A DNA stretch of 64,000 bases, from the NCBI GenBank assembly GCA_001724265.1, contig MEDY01000069.1, positions 62,001 through 126,000 on the forward strand, given 5' to 3'. Made by a program: the position numbers and the translations under genes. Positions 1 through 10,788 of this stretch are shown one piece after another. The stretch's first letter is position 1. The number at the start of each line of letters is the position of its first letter. This DNA comes from Rhizaria sp. SCN 62-66. Its lineage: Eukaryota > Rhizaria, unplaced. Under the pieces are notes generated by a model. It had not been told where the DNA came from. It saw only the letters and a program-made list of their open reading frames with translations, and did no database searches.

Positions 1-59
1 TGCGAGCATAGTCGATATGAGTTGTACTTATGCGGTAAACATCGTTGATTTGAGCGTAC

Positions 60-3000
60 CTGGTGATCGGAGGAGTCGAGTCCGCGGACATAGGCCTCAT
101 ACTTGGACCTGCTCTGGCAGCGGAGCCGAAGCTTGTCGATGGAGCGGTCACCGGAGACGATGTACTCGGTGTAGTCGTCCGTCGAGCGGTCGGAGCGCGA
201 GTAGATGTGCGCGGCGATGTTGGAGCTGAGGTACGACTTAGAAAGTTGGCGGTACGAAGAGTCCGTGACGCGGGGCGCACGGTACTTCTTGCCCGTGCGC
301 GCGCACTCGGCCTTGCGCTCAGCCTCGACACGCTCGACTTCGGCCTTGGCAGCGCGCGCCGCGGCCTTGATCTCAGCGTCGGCCGCATCAGCCGCGCGGC
401 GCCACTCGTTGTGCTTGATGATGTACGTCATGAAGCCGTCGACGCGCACGCACAGACGCACGACGTAGAGCAGAATGGCACTGCTGCGGGGCGAGTACTT
501 GCCCGTGTCGAGCTCGAGCGCGAGCGTGAGCAGCGAGGTGATGCACTTGACGATGCCATGCGGCGCCTTCTGCAGCTCGTTGAAGAGCAGACCGCACGGC
601 GTGCCCAGGTGAGTGCGGTTCGGCGCCGGCACGACCTTGGGGATGTACGTCGCATACGCGTTCTGCCACAGGTCGGGCTCGAACAGAACGTAGTCGAGCA
701 GCTCGCGCAGCTCGGGCGCGCCGAGAGCGAGGATGCGCTCGGGCGTGGCGAAGAACTGCAGGATGAGCGGGATGCGCATGTACGGCACGGTGAGGTATGA
801 CGCCAGCAGCTCAGACTCGCGCTGGCGCAGACGGCCGCCGAAGTCGGGGAGCTTGGAGACGTGCAGCACGTCCTCTTCGTCGTCGATCTCGGCATTGCAG
901 TACAGCGACGGGTCAGCGCCGGAGTCGGACTTGGGCTTGAACGTGGTGAAGATACGCTTGATGCGGCTGAAGAAGCCCTTGTTAGCAGTGGCGATCTTGT
1001 CAGACTTGGCGTTGGCCTTGTTCTGGTCCTTCTCCTGCTGCGCGGCGTCGGCGTCGGCACCGGTCTTGATGTCCAAGTTCTTGCCATTGCCGTCCTCGCT
1101 GTCACTGTCATCGTCGTCAGTCTCCTCACCCTCGACCTTGACCTTCTTGGGATCGAAGCAACGCAGGCGCTTGAGGCGGAAGCCGGCGACGTTGTAGCGG
1201 CCGCGGATCATGTGCTTCTGCGCCGCTACCTGCACTTTTTTGCCGTTCTCCTTGGGCTTGCGCTCGTGCTCAGGGCGCCACGACCACGCCAGCGTGGCGT
1301 CGTTGTGTGTCCACGCACGCAGATCAGGCAAGTGCTCCGACGTCGGGTTCATCAGGTACTTAAACATGAAGATGATATCACGGAAGTACCCGAGCTCTTT
1401 AAACAGCGACATCACCTCGGGGTCCTCGCCGGTGAAGTAGAGCGGGAGCCGCTTCTTGTCGGCGTTGAAGCCGATGTCCCAGGCGAGCTGCTCCATGAGC
1501 TGCTGCATGTTGCCCAGCTCCATGGTGCGCTCGAAGGCCATGATGAAGTGGTCATCGCGAATCATCTTGCGCTGCGCGAAGAAGTAGTCGAGCACCTTGG
1601 TACGGCAGAGCGCAAGCTCAGGCTGCGTGAAGATCATCGTCTCAGACTGCTCCGCGAAGTGGCCCATGTCGATGCCGAACGGCAGCAGGTGGAACCGCGG
1701 GTTCGGCGGCGACCGGCCTGCCATGTGCAGCGAGAAGAGCGACGGCACATCGCACGCAACCGTGCGCACTACGTTGTCGGCCATAGTCGCGATCACGGAC
1801 ATAACGAGGATGCGCGCGGCGTCGAACGAGCGCGTGGCCTTAAGCGACAACGAGCAGGCAGCGAAGTGGCGCGAAACCTGACGCAGCGAGTGCAGAATGT
1901 CGATCTGCGTCTCGTAACGCATCGGCTTGGACCACAGACACTTGTCTTTGTGCTTCGAGTCGTGCGGCAGCGGGACGGGGATAACGTTGGTGAACACGTG
2001 CTGGATGAACGCGGCGCGCAGCGGGTACGTGTTCTTGATCACGGTGCCCTGGTACATCATCAGCGTGCACATCTGGTCGCAGTAGCGCAGCGCGTTGCGC
2101 ACGTCGGTGTAGTTGGTCACCGGGTCCGGCACCAGCGTGAACTCGATCGGCCGGAACATCGGCGGGATCGCGGCGGGACCAGCAAGGCCCTCGACCGAGT
2201 CGTCGCGGCGCAGCGACTCAAACCCGGGCAGCGGCGAGAAGGTGATGAGCCCGTCCTGGGAGACGTTGTGGGCCTGCGCGGGGCACTCGCCCTGGAAGGC
2301 CACCGCGGGGGGCGCGCAGGGTTGGTTGATCGAATCGAGCGGGAGCGCGGCCGCGGCGCGCTCGATTGCAACAGTGAGCGCGAAGACCTCGCGCAGCTGC
2401 GCGGTAGACGTCACGGCGTTGTCCATCTGCGCGCAGAACGCGGCCGTGGACGCGAGCTGCTTGGCGGCGTGGGACACGGCGAGGCGCTCGCCGGCGCGCA
2501 GAGAGCCAGAGGACAGCAGATCGGTCTCGACGAGACGCATCATCTGCCACTTAAGACACATGGCCAGGTGTTCCACGCGCGGCGCCGTGAGTCCGTAAAG
2601 CCACATGAGCAGCTTGCACGAAGCCATGAGCGCCAGCGCGCCCGAGGGGTCGCCACCGACGGCGCGGGGCCCCCAGAGAGGCTCCTTGTCCGTGGCCGTC
2701 GCGTAGGGTAGCTGCGGGGCGCACGCGCGCTGGATGCTCGCGGCGTCCGTGTCGGTCGACAAAGGGACGATGCAGTTGACGTTGATCGTCGCCTGCAGCG
2801 GCGTGTCGTTGAGGAACGGCAGGATGACTTCGTAGAGCATCTTGGCCGTGTTGGCGTCGTCGGGGAACACCTGCATGCGGAGCAAGAAGAGCCAGAAGGC
2901 CGTGTCCTGCAGCTTGGCGGCGTTGACGTTGTCGAACAGCAGCGCGAGTTGGTACTGCGTCGAGGGCGCCTTGTGCTCGGTGTTCTTGTTCAGGTTGTGC

Positions 3001-4580
3001 TGCACGCGCACGGGGTGGTACTCGAGGCCGGCGTTGGTCGACACCACGGCGAACACGAACGCGCCCTTGCGCTTGAAGACGCAGTAGATGACAGACTGCA
3101 GGTCGTCCTTGTCCTTGCTGAGCCAGCCGCCGGGCACGATGACCATCTCGCCCTCTGTCACCGAGTGTACGCGCGCCGTGATGACAGAGATCGCGTCCAC
3201 CAGCTTCTGCGGGTCCTCGCTCGCGCCAGGCACGCGGCCGGCGATGACCTTGGCGTGCGCGAGCGCGTCCGAGACGGCGCGCAACACGCCCAGGTCCGAG
3301 GCCGGGCACACGGAGGTCACGGACTCAGGGTTCCGCGCAACTACCGCCTCAGCCGTGAGCCGGAACAGCTCCAGCGACGTCAGCAGACGCTCGTTGGTGG
3401 GCTTGGCGCGCGTCACGGGCGCGCGCGCGCCGGCGCCGGTACCCTCCGCGGGGCCCGCGCCGGGGTAGAGGTCCGCGGCGACGGCGGCGTCGGAGTAGCA
3501 GTGGTCCGCGAAGACCGACACGAAGGCAGGCGAGCGGTAGATGGCCTGCTCGCCGAAGGTGAGCCCGGCGCCGCGGTAGCCTGCGCTGCCGTGCGCGCCC
3601 GTCAGCGAGGCGTCGGTAACGCCGCGCGCGATGGCCGGCAGCAGCGAGCCCGCGTCCGCGGCGGCGGCGGCGGCGGCCGCGGAGGTGTAGGTCAGGCCGG
3701 GGGGCGCCATCTCGGGGTGTGCAGACATGTACACGTCAAACGGCGAAGCGGCGGGCGTCTGCACCGCTGGGTTCGCGGGCTGCGCGCGCGCGCCCGTTAC
3801 CGAGGTGACCGAGAGCGCGGGCGGCGCGTTAGCGTTGGGCACGAACGGCGCGTTCTGCTGAAACTGTGGCTGTGGCTGCGAAAGCGGCTGCGCCTGGATG
3901 AAGGCCCCGGAGGGCGACGCGGCCGAGAACGACGGCGACGGTGGCGGACGCTGCGGGGCCGCCGCGGGCGCGCTGGCGGCGGGCGCGGCGCCGAGCGCGG
4001 GGTTGCCCGTGAATGAGTTGTACATCTTGGCGCCCGAGATGAGCGTGGTGGCCTGCACGCCGCCGTAGGGCGTGTCCACAGTGACACCCTGGACGGCCGA
4101 GGGCGGGACGGCGGCGAGCACCGAGGCCGTAGTGTTGGCCGCGGCACGGGCCTGCTCGGGGGTCATGGTGACGCTGTGGCCTGTGCTTGTCGTGAACGTC
4201 ATACCACTGCTAGAAGAGCCGCTGTTAACGGCGTTGGAGTTGCTGTTGGGCGCGGCGGGGGGCGCAAAAGCAGAGGACGGCGGCGGCGGTGGCGGGGGCA
4301 GCGTCGACGGACGGCGGAACTGGTCGCTGCCAGCGCCGGCGCCGACCGGAGGCGCGGGGGGCGCGGAGCTGGGCGGCGGCGGCAGCGGGCGAGAGCCGCC
4401 GCCAACTGGCGGGAGCGGTGCAATGGGGCGCGAAGTCGAGTACATGGGCTGGTAACCAGCAGCCGGAGACGCGCCGGGGGCGGCGCCGTCCTGGCCCTGG
4501 GCCATGCGCGAGGAGACATTTTGCAGCGCGGCGGCCAGGTTGGCGTTGCGCTGCGGCGGGGTCGGCGGAGGAGCAGACAT
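60..4580 (-). CDS. Large uncharacterised protein, first exon (partial)
   Basis: The frame is open from an ATG at 4580 to the left edge without any stop. I end the exon at 60 because the sequence there reads CAG followed by GTACGC, matching the donor consensus of this window, and the residues beyond it look like translated intron. The visible 1507 residues begin with about 430 residues rich in Pro, Ala and Ser (poly-Pro near residues 60-105). After that comes a long, non-repetitive part that looks like a folded protein: VPGGWLSKDKDDLQSVIYCV near residue 480, then many helical, Leu-rich stretches, and an acidic linker (EGEETDDDDSDSEDG) near residue 1150. I do not recognise the family. The GGW segment followed by AVVSTNAGLEYHP faintly recalls very large protist proteins of unknown function, but that is only an impression. 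The C-terminal part lies outside the window. Confidence 0.8.
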
Positions 4581-5158
4581 CCTGAGTGGTGGAGGGGGCG
4601 CGGGGGTGCGGGTGCAAGCGCTGCAAGCGGGACGTCACGCCGCGGGTGCAGAGCTGTGCGAGATGGAGAAGACCGACTCGGGTTGTAAGTGAAACCCGAA
4701 CGTCTTCGCGAGCGTGCAGAGGTAGATAGAAAGCAGGGCAAGTGATAGGATGTGTGTGGTCAGCCGATGAATCTTCAGGTTTAGCGGACAAAATACAGAA
4801 TCATGGTAAAATCCATATGTACTAGGACACGTTATAATCGCTCCGATGCGATTCGATACCAAAGGCATCGATAACACTCGCAATTTGGAAGCCCTAGACG
4901 CTCGAGGCAGAGAATCTCCGAGCCTTCGTCATGATTGAGTGGGGATGTTTCGGCGATTGAGATCCCCGAGCACACAGTTATTGTCGTTGTCTTGGCAAAT
5001 TGCAATCATAATGACACAGTCATGCCAAGGCACGTCTAAGTCAGAATTAAATTAGAGCGTTTGTGTGTTTGGGCGCATCGGATTTCACTCGAGAAAAGTC
5101 AACCCCAGAGGGCTTCGTCGCTCGCGAGAGCCACGAGGCGGTCGGCCAACTTTTTTGC

Positions 5159-5177
5159 GAACGAGATAGGCTCGTTC
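5159..5177. other. Perfect 7-bp hairpin
   Basis: GAACGAG (5159-5165), a five-base loop, and CTCGTTC (5171-5177) form a perfect inverted repeat. A second 9-base inverted pair, CGAGATAGG at 5162-5170 and CCTATCTCG at 5209-5217, overlaps it, so two competing folds are possible. It lies in the spacer upstream of the Frizzled-type gene. It does not fit a tRNA. Confidence 0.35.
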
Positions 5178-5240
5178 TGGGAGTTCGATTTTTTGGGAAG
5201 ATGTGGCCCCTATCTCGAGGTCTGATTCCTGCCATTTTGC

Positions 5241-5260
5241 GACGTCATTGGGCTACGTCA
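5241..5260. promoter_or_regulatory. CRE-like element with second ACGTCA copy
   Basis: GACGTC at 5241-5246 runs into ATTGG (an inverted CCAAT box), and a second ACGTCA follows at 5255-5260. ACGTCA is the core that bZIP proteins bind in many eukaryotes. The location, about 80-100 bases upstream of the Frizzled-type gene start, fits a promoter element, but this is sequence resemblance only. Confidence 0.3.
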
Positions 5261-5338
5261 CACTACTTCCACGACAGAACCCCTTTTGAGTCACATTATA
5301 TTTCTGCAGCGTCACGGCTCCGACCCACCGCCACTCGC

Positions 5339-6610
5339 ATGGTATCCCTGCGATTCGCCCTTGTGCTCGCTTGGGCAGCAACTGCAATCTTGACTCTGCT
5401 GGCGACCGCCCCGGCGCCAGTGTCTGCCGACATCGCCAACGCCTTCAACGATGACATGTTTGCGGGCACCCTCTTTCCGTCCGAATCTGCGCCCGGCGGC
5501 GAGGTCCTCACCTCGCGTGGTCTCGAGGGTCCTGTGTCATGCGTGACGCCCGACCCCTCCCGTCTCTCGTTCTGCTCCCGCCACGTCACCTACCCGGTCT
5601 CGTCCACGCTGCTGCGCGAGCTGGAGGCGCGCGACACCGCCGCACACCAGGGCGTGCTGAGCACGGACGACCGCCCACGATGCAAGTTCTACGCAAACGC
5701 GCGCTGGCAGTGCCGCAAGCACTTCCCCCCGTGCATCCAGAGTTCGCGCCGCGTCGCCGCCGCCGTCGCGGCCGCGGTCGCCACGAGCTCCGAGCCTGAC
5801 GCCGCGCCGCTGCCGATCCCGGACATCCCGATGCTTAAGATCTGCCGCTCCGTGTGCGAGTTTGCGCCTGTGTGGCAGAACGGCGTGTGCCGATTCTTCT
5901 CTGCACAATACTTCGCACAAGAGTGCGCCAACGACGCCTTCTACTCCTCCGACCCGCTCTTCTGCGAGGACATCCGCGAGCCCAGCGACATGCCACGCTC
6001 ATACGCCTGGCGCAACTACGTCGCCGTCGTCTTCGCGGCTTTCGGCGCGCTCATGGCGCTGCGCTTGCTCTGGAGCTGGTGCCGCGAGCGCTCTTACCGT
6101 AAGAAGCTCGCAGCCGACCTCGACAGGGAGCGCAGGGACTTTCAGGCCGCCGGCGCGCGGTCTGCGCTGGCCCTGCTGAAGGACTCGCTGTCCGAACGCG
6201 AAGCAGTGTACTTTGTCTCGCCTAACCAGCGCCAGCTCTCGCGCAGCACCAACAGCAACAGCAACAGCAACAGCATCAGCAACAGTAACGGGGCGAGCTG
6301 CAATAACAACAGTACGAACAGCAATAACAGCAGTGCGAATAAGCCTGCGATCACGAGAAGTGGCAACAGTGATAGCTCGGCCGCTGCTGGTGATGACGCT
6401 GCGACACTGCGTCAGCGCAATACTAACGCCACTGCCACTGTTGCTCCTGCTGCCTCGGACAAGAGTAACAGTAGCCGCGCTGAAGCTAAGAGCGCTGTCA
6501 CGACCCCGGCCAAGAGCAAGAATAGCGGTGCGAGTGCCAGCGCCAGCCCGAAGACTGCCACGACCGCGACGCCTGCTGCGGGCAGCGCGCGCTCCCCTCA
6601 AAAGGGTTGA
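5339..6610 (+). CDS. Frizzled-type cysteine-rich domain, single-pass membrane protein
   Basis: I chose the ATG at 5339 (423 residues) because it opens with a clear signal peptide (MVSLRFALVLAW followed by a hydrophobic run ending in APVSA). Upstream in-frame ATGs, including one at 5201, would bury that signal. Residues about 67-210 hold ten or more cysteines in a Frizzled-CRD-like order: C-x8-C followed by VTYPV, then CKFYANARWQCRKHFPPC, then KICRSVCEF and a terminal FCED. One membrane helix follows (YVAVVFAAFGALMALRLLW, about 226-247), then a basic stop-transfer and a Ser/Asn/Ala-rich cytoplasmic tail of about 170 residues. There is no seven-helix Frizzled core and no kinase, so this is a CRD receptor-like or adhesion protein of unknown ligand. 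It ends in TGA. Confidence 0.8.
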   Translation: MVSLRFALVLAWAATAILTLLATAPAPVSADIANAFNDDMFAGTLFPSESAPGGEVLTSRGLEGPVSCVTPDPSRLSFCSRHVTYPVSSTLLRELEARDTAAHQGVLSTDDRPRCKFYANARWQCRKHFPPCIQSSRRVAAAVAAAVATSSEPDAAPLPIPDIPMLKICRSVCEFAPVWQNGVCRFFSAQYFAQECANDAFYSSDPLFCEDIREPSDMPRSYAWRNYVAVVFAAFGALMALRLLWSWCRERSYRKKLAADLDRERRDFQAAGARSALALLKDSLSEREAVYFVSPNQRQLSRSTNSNSNSNSISNSNGASCNNNSTNSNNSSANKPAITRSGNSDSSAAAGDDAATLRQRNTNATATVAPAASDKSNSSRAEAKSAVTTPAKSKNSGASASASPKTATTATPAAGSARSPQKG

Positions 6611-7324
6611 GCTTAGCGCGTTGCTTTCGCAGCCGTGCCGCAGTTCCAGCCGTCCTGATTACCGCACACGAGCTATGAGCGCAACAACAAGTGCTGTGTA
6701 AAGTACAGTGCGAAATTTATTATGTCTAAGGTTATCAATTGATTGATTTGCATTATTATGTCTCAGTTTGGTTTCTTATAGGTGTGTTTTGTAGCGATAT
6801 TTTTGTTCACAAACGTTTGCAATCCTGACTTGTATATTTTTTAGCGAGACTTGAATAGTCACTCATTATCTATTCTATATTGGTTATTTAGCACTTTGAT
6901 AGTATTACATGTATGTTTGTCCTTGTTTGTTAGTTTGTATTCTTTCTTCCTCGTCATTGCCATCGCTGTCCTGTCACGTGTCACGGTCACTTCGTCGCAG
7001 CTCTCAGATGAATGAGCTAGCTCTTTTGCTGTGTAGTGACTTTGACTAACTTCGATGTACTACGGGGATACGCAACCGCTACCGTGTGCCGTATTCATGT
7101 TATATATTATGATCGTACTAATACCATCACAAGTTGCTGTATTCAGGCCCAATATCTAGATATTCGTGGCCCACTTTTAAAGATAATGTGGCCTCTTCAC
7201 AGTGTGAAATACACACCGTTTCTTTCAAACAATACGTGATGATATCCAACACAATCATCATTATATAAGCAACATGGTCTTGTGCTTGTAGGATCTTTCT
7301 TTGTTATTCAGCGATCAAATTAGC
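6611..7324. other. Convergent intergenic region, nothing coding seen
   Basis: This AT-rich spacer separates the 3' ends of the Frizzled-type gene and the minus-strand coiled-coil gene. It contains T-rich runs suited to polyadenylation but no recognisable gene. A 67-codon open frame at 7036-7239 has AT-rich composition and no features. Confidence 0.6.
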
Positions 7325-10300
7325 TCATCCCAGTGCGCTCGCGCTCCCGGGTCCGTGATGCCCCTGGCCCTGCCCCTGTCCTTGCCTGCCGGCGCCAGCG
7401 CCCGCAATCTGCACGTCTTGCAGCACCGGCCTGGCCGCGATGGCATCTGTACTCACCACGGGCGCAGTGCCCCACGCACTGGTGCCACTGCCGGGCCCGT
7501 ACATAGGGCCGCCGACAGCGCCGTTGTCGCCGTCGGCGTTGTCGCGACAGCTGCCGCTGGTGCCGCCGTTGCTGTAGATGTCGCTGTCGTCAGAGCGCGG
7601 GCGCGCGCGCGGGCGGGCACCAGCCCCGGTCCCAGTGTTTGCGTCTGCGTTGCCATCGTCGCCACCAGTTTCGCCGCTGATGTTGCCGACGTTGCTGCCG
7701 CCACCACCGAAAGGCCGTGCGTCGTCTCCACCACGCGACTGTGCATCTCCGTGCAGCTTGTAATACTCCGCAGCGGGCGGCTTGTAGTCAGCGACGTAGG
7801 GCAGCGCCACCGCAGCGCGGCGGTCGGCCTCCGCCGCGGCCGCCGCGGCGGCGGCGTGCGCGCGCGGCTGCAGCGTGGGTGGCGCAAGGATTGCAATCGC
7901 GTCATCGTTGGCCGCCGCGGCCTCGGGCAGCGGCACGCCAGTCGCGGCCATCGCGTCCTTGAGCGTGGAGACCTGGTGAACCAACGCGTCCACGAGAGAC
8001 GTCTGCCGGCGCCGCTGCGAGCGCAGGGAGCGGTTGTCCGCCGCGAGCGCCAGATTGCGCGCGAAGAAGGCCTTGTTAAGCGCGACGAGCTGGTCAATGC
8101 GGCTGTGCATGTTGGCCAGCGGGCCCGAGATGTCTTCCAGAGTCTCCTCCAGAAGCGTCGCAGCGGCCTCGGGGCGCGTCACGGCCTCCATAACGCGCGC
8201 GAGCTGGTGCTGGTACCGCGCAGACGTGCCCTCGATCGCGGCGCGCTGCGACGGCGGCAGCGACGACAGCGGCGCGCCGCCCGTGGGTCGCAGCACTGAC
8301 TGCAGCACGGGGCCCAGCGCACGGTGCACGCGCATCATGCGCCGGTGAATCAGCTGCCGGTGCGACAGCGAGTGGCCGATCACACGCCGCATGAGCGTCA
8401 GAAACGACTGCCGGTGCGCGGCCGCGGTGGCTTCCTGCTGCTGCAGCTTCTCGGTCAGCCGGTCGCGGTTCGCGTGTTCCTCGAGCAGTTGCCGCGTCAC
8501 GTGCACTGCGCGCGCCTCGGCGTTGCGCACGCGCGCGGTGCCGACGGCGAGCTGCGACGTGAACTGCGAGTGCATGAGGCGGGACGCGTCGACGTGCGCT
8601 GTGAGCGCCGCGCGCAGCCGCGCTGTCTCGTCCTCGAGCTCGGCCGCGCGCGCCTGCGCGGAGGCCGCGAGCGAGGCCAGGAAAGCCGCGGAGGCATCCG
8701 ATGCAGCGAGAGTCGCTGCGATGGCCACCGGGGGGCGCGGGGGCTCAACTGCAGCGGCAGCAGCAGCGTGGGCAGCGACGGCAGAATGGTGCAGAGAGTT
8801 CCGGGGCGAGATCGCGATGCCAGTGGCTGTGGCGCGCTTGCTGTTGCTCGCGCTCACGCTGAGGTTGTTGCTGGGGGAGATCGGGGGACTGGTGGGGCCG
8901 TTGCCCTGGCCGGTGCCGTGGCTGTGGCTGCCGGGAGCGCCGGCGTGCGAGTGCAACAGCAGTGACGGCATAGGCGAAGGCAGACGAGTCCCAGGCACAC
9001 CGTTGCCGCTGTTACCAGCCCCAGCATTTGCATTGTTACTGTTGTTCGCGTTGGCCTGGGCAGACATGGGAGGCGACGGGGGCGCCGAAGGAACCATCAT
9101 GCCGCGGGGCGACACAACGAGCGCCGGCGCGCCGCCGCTGGAGCTGCTGGCGGCGCTGTTGCCCGGAGTCTTCAGCTGCATCTTGCCGCCACTGCCCGCG
9201 CCGGCGTCAGTCGCGCTCGCGCCGCCGACTGTGCCCGACGCAGCGCCGGCATTGCTGCTCGCGGCAGCGTTTGCGTTGGCGCTGTTGGGGGCGGCGGTGG
9301 CCGCAAGCGTGGGCGACTGTGTCGCCGAAGATGCGCCGCGCTTCTGCTTCTGCTGTTGTTGCTGTTGCTGCTGCTGCTGCTGCTGCTGGTTTGACGCTGT
9401 AGGGCTGACGACGCGCGGCTGCATTGCAGGCGTCGCAGCGGTAGATGTAGGCGCAGGCGGCGTCGCAGCAGTCGTCGTTGACGCAGTAGCAGCAACAGAG
9501 ACGGCAGCGGGCTGAGCCATGGTCGTGTTTGATTGCGACGGCGATTTGGCGGCGGCGGACTGGGGCTTGGCGGAGGCTGTGGTGGCGGCTTTGGGAGCGG
9601 CGTCGGCCTGCTTGTGCTCCAGAGACTGCTGCTGTTGTGCCTGCTGCGGCTGCAACTGCTGCTGCTGGTGCTGCGGAGTGCTAGGACGAGAGAGGCGGAA
9701 CCTCGGGGCAGCGACCGTCGCTGCAGAAGCAGCCGCAGCTGCAGGAGTCGTCGCCTGCGCCTGCGAAGGGGGCTGGTCCGATGCAGTCGCAGGGGTAGGG
9801 CTTGTCGTAGTGTTCGCCGTGCTTGCAGATGCAGATGTCGCAGTCGATGGCGCGCCGGCCGCGGGCTGCTGAGCAGGTTGACTAGCGGGTGCAGGCGCAG
9901 GAGTAGGTGCCGTGGCGGTTGTTGCAGTCGCGGTGGTGGGAGCAGCTGTCGCGGGGCCACTCGGGCCGGGTGTGGGAGCCTTGGTCGAGACCAGCAAGCG
10001 CGGGCGCGAACCACGGCGCACGATGACGGGGTTCCCCTCGGGGCCGGCTGAGTCGGCGGGCGCTGTGTCGGCCTGGAACTGCGCCGGGGCGGCTGCAGGT
10101 TGCGGTTGCTGCTGCTCCGGTTGCCCCTGCTGTTGCTGCTGCTGCGGTTGCGGGGTCGATGTTGAGGCGGGTGGTGGGTCAGAGGGGGCGCTTCCACTGG
10201 CGTTGGCGTCCGTCGCCTGAGCCGACGACGGGCGCAACAAACGAAAACGCGACTTTGAGGAGGAAGAAACCATCGTGGAAGAGTCGGTCGGCATAACGTC

Positions 10301-10369
10301 AGCGCCACCGGCCGCGGGCGAGGCTTCGGGGCGCTCTGGCCCAACAACGACAGCCTCTGGCGTTGCCAT
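7325..10369 (-). CDS. Low-complexity protein with central coiled coil
   Basis: The start is the ATG at 10369 (1014 residues); a longer frame to 10399 begins only with TTG. The first 550 residues are almost entirely Ala, Pro, Thr, Ser and Gln, including a pure Gln tract at about residue 330. Residues about 560-830 form the only structured part: a heptad-like helical region (for example ARAAELEDETARLRAAL and TRQLLEEHANRDRLTEKLQ) followed by a basic helical block (LMRRVIGHSLSHRQLIHRRM) and more helices around LVALNKAFFARNLALAADN. The C-terminus is Gly/Asn/Asp-rich. I recognise no family. A scaffold or cytoskeletal role would be a guess. It ends in TGA. Confidence 0.75.
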   Translation of the reverse strand: MATPEAVVVGPERPEASPAAGGADVMPTDSSTMVSSSSKSRFRLLRPSSAQATDANASGSAPSDPPPASTSTPQPQQQQQQGQPEQQQPQPAAAPAQFQADTAPADSAGPEGNPVIVRRGSRPRLLVSTKAPTPGPSGPATAAPTTATATTATAPTPAPAPASQPAQQPAAGAPSTATSASASTANTTTSPTPATASDQPPSQAQATTPAAAAASAATVAAPRFRLSRPSTPQHQQQQLQPQQAQQQQSLEHKQADAAPKAATTASAKPQSAAAKSPSQSNTTMAQPAAVSVAATASTTTAATPPAPTSTAATPAMQPRVVSPTASNQQQQQQQQQQQQQKQKRGASSATQSPTLAATAAPNSANANAAASSNAGAASGTVGGASATDAGAGSGGKMQLKTPGNSAASSSSGGAPALVVSPRGMMVPSAPPSPPMSAQANANNSNNANAGAGNSGNGVPGTRLPSPMPSLLLHSHAGAPGSHSHGTGQGNGPTSPPISPSNNLSVSASNSKRATATGIAISPRNSLHHSAVAAHAAAAAAVEPPRPPVAIAATLAASDASAAFLASLAASAQARAAELEDETARLRAALTAHVDASRLMHSQFTSQLAVGTARVRNAEARAVHVTRQLLEEHANRDRLTEKLQQQEATAAAHRQSFLTLMRRVIGHSLSHRQLIHRRMMRVHRALGPVLQSVLRPTGGAPLSSLPPSQRAAIEGTSARYQHQLARVMEAVTRPEAAATLLEETLEDISGPLANMHSRIDQLVALNKAFFARNLALAADNRSLRSQRRRQTSLVDALVHQVSTLKDAMAATGVPLPEAAAANDDAIAILAPPTLQPRAHAAAAAAAAEADRRAAVALPYVADYKPPAAEYYKLHGDAQSRGGDDARPFGGGGSNVGNISGETGGDDGNADANTGTGAGARPRARPRSDDSDIYSNGGTSGSCRDNADGDNGAVGGPMYGPGSGTSAWGTAPVVSTDAIAARPVLQDVQIAGAGAGRQGQGQGQGHHGPGSASALG

Positions 10370-10788
10370 TCTGGAGACGCGAATGCAAGCGTAGATCAAC
10401 AGAAATTAAAGTGTGCGAAATAAATATGACGTAATCGCTACATATTCTACTATATTTCACCATTGGCATTTCAAATGACGGTTTCTATGAGCGGTGCGAG
10501 GGAGTAACTGACGTCCCTTGATCGAGACATTTCTCACAGCCAACCACAAAACTCGCACTGTATGGCGACAGCCCTGCTGGAGAGCACTTTTCAGTACTGT
10601 TTCGAGTTAAAATTACACGTTGTGCTGGAAATAATCTTTTGTATGTAACAAGTGCAACGTGGCCATTCGTAATTTAGTACTCGAAAATAAATATACTGCC
10701 ACCATTGTACCTTAAAGTGCATCCTCACACTGCTGCTTAACAGTATCAATCCTCTGTGTTGGAAACGTCACCCAACTTGCATCAGCTC
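10370..10788. other. Tandem intergenic region
   Basis: This AT-rich spacer separates two minus-strand genes. It carries the 3' flank of the CFAP97-like gene and the promoter side of the coiled-coil gene. A GACGTC palindrome lies at 10510-10515, about 140 bases upstream of the coiled-coil gene start. AATAAA-like strings occur near 10420 and 10688. Nothing else was seen. Confidence 0.5.

Larger units (their letters stand above)
4581..5338. other. Divergent intergenic region, genes 1 and 2
   Basis: This spacer lies between two genes transcribed away from each other and should hold both promoters. It contains a short hairpin at 5159-5177 and, 70-100 bases before the chosen start of the downstream gene, two ACGTCA motifs (5242-5247 and 5255-5260), the first within the palindrome GACGTC followed by ATTGG. 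The frame of the downstream gene stays open back to about 5063, but I see no conserved protein there. No RNA gene was recognised. Confidence 0.5.

Noticed and set aside
861-2711. 616-codon plus-strand open frame
   Set aside because: It is antisense to the long minus-strand gene at 60-4580, is extremely Arg/Val/Leu/His-rich without motifs, and arises from GC-rich codons read on the opposite strand.
5157-5230. tRNA-like gene
   Set aside because: GAGTTCGATT looks like a B box, but there is no matching A box, acceptor stem or anticodon arm.
7036-7239. 67-codon open frame in a convergent spacer
   Set aside because: AT-rich, no motif and no start context; likely chance.
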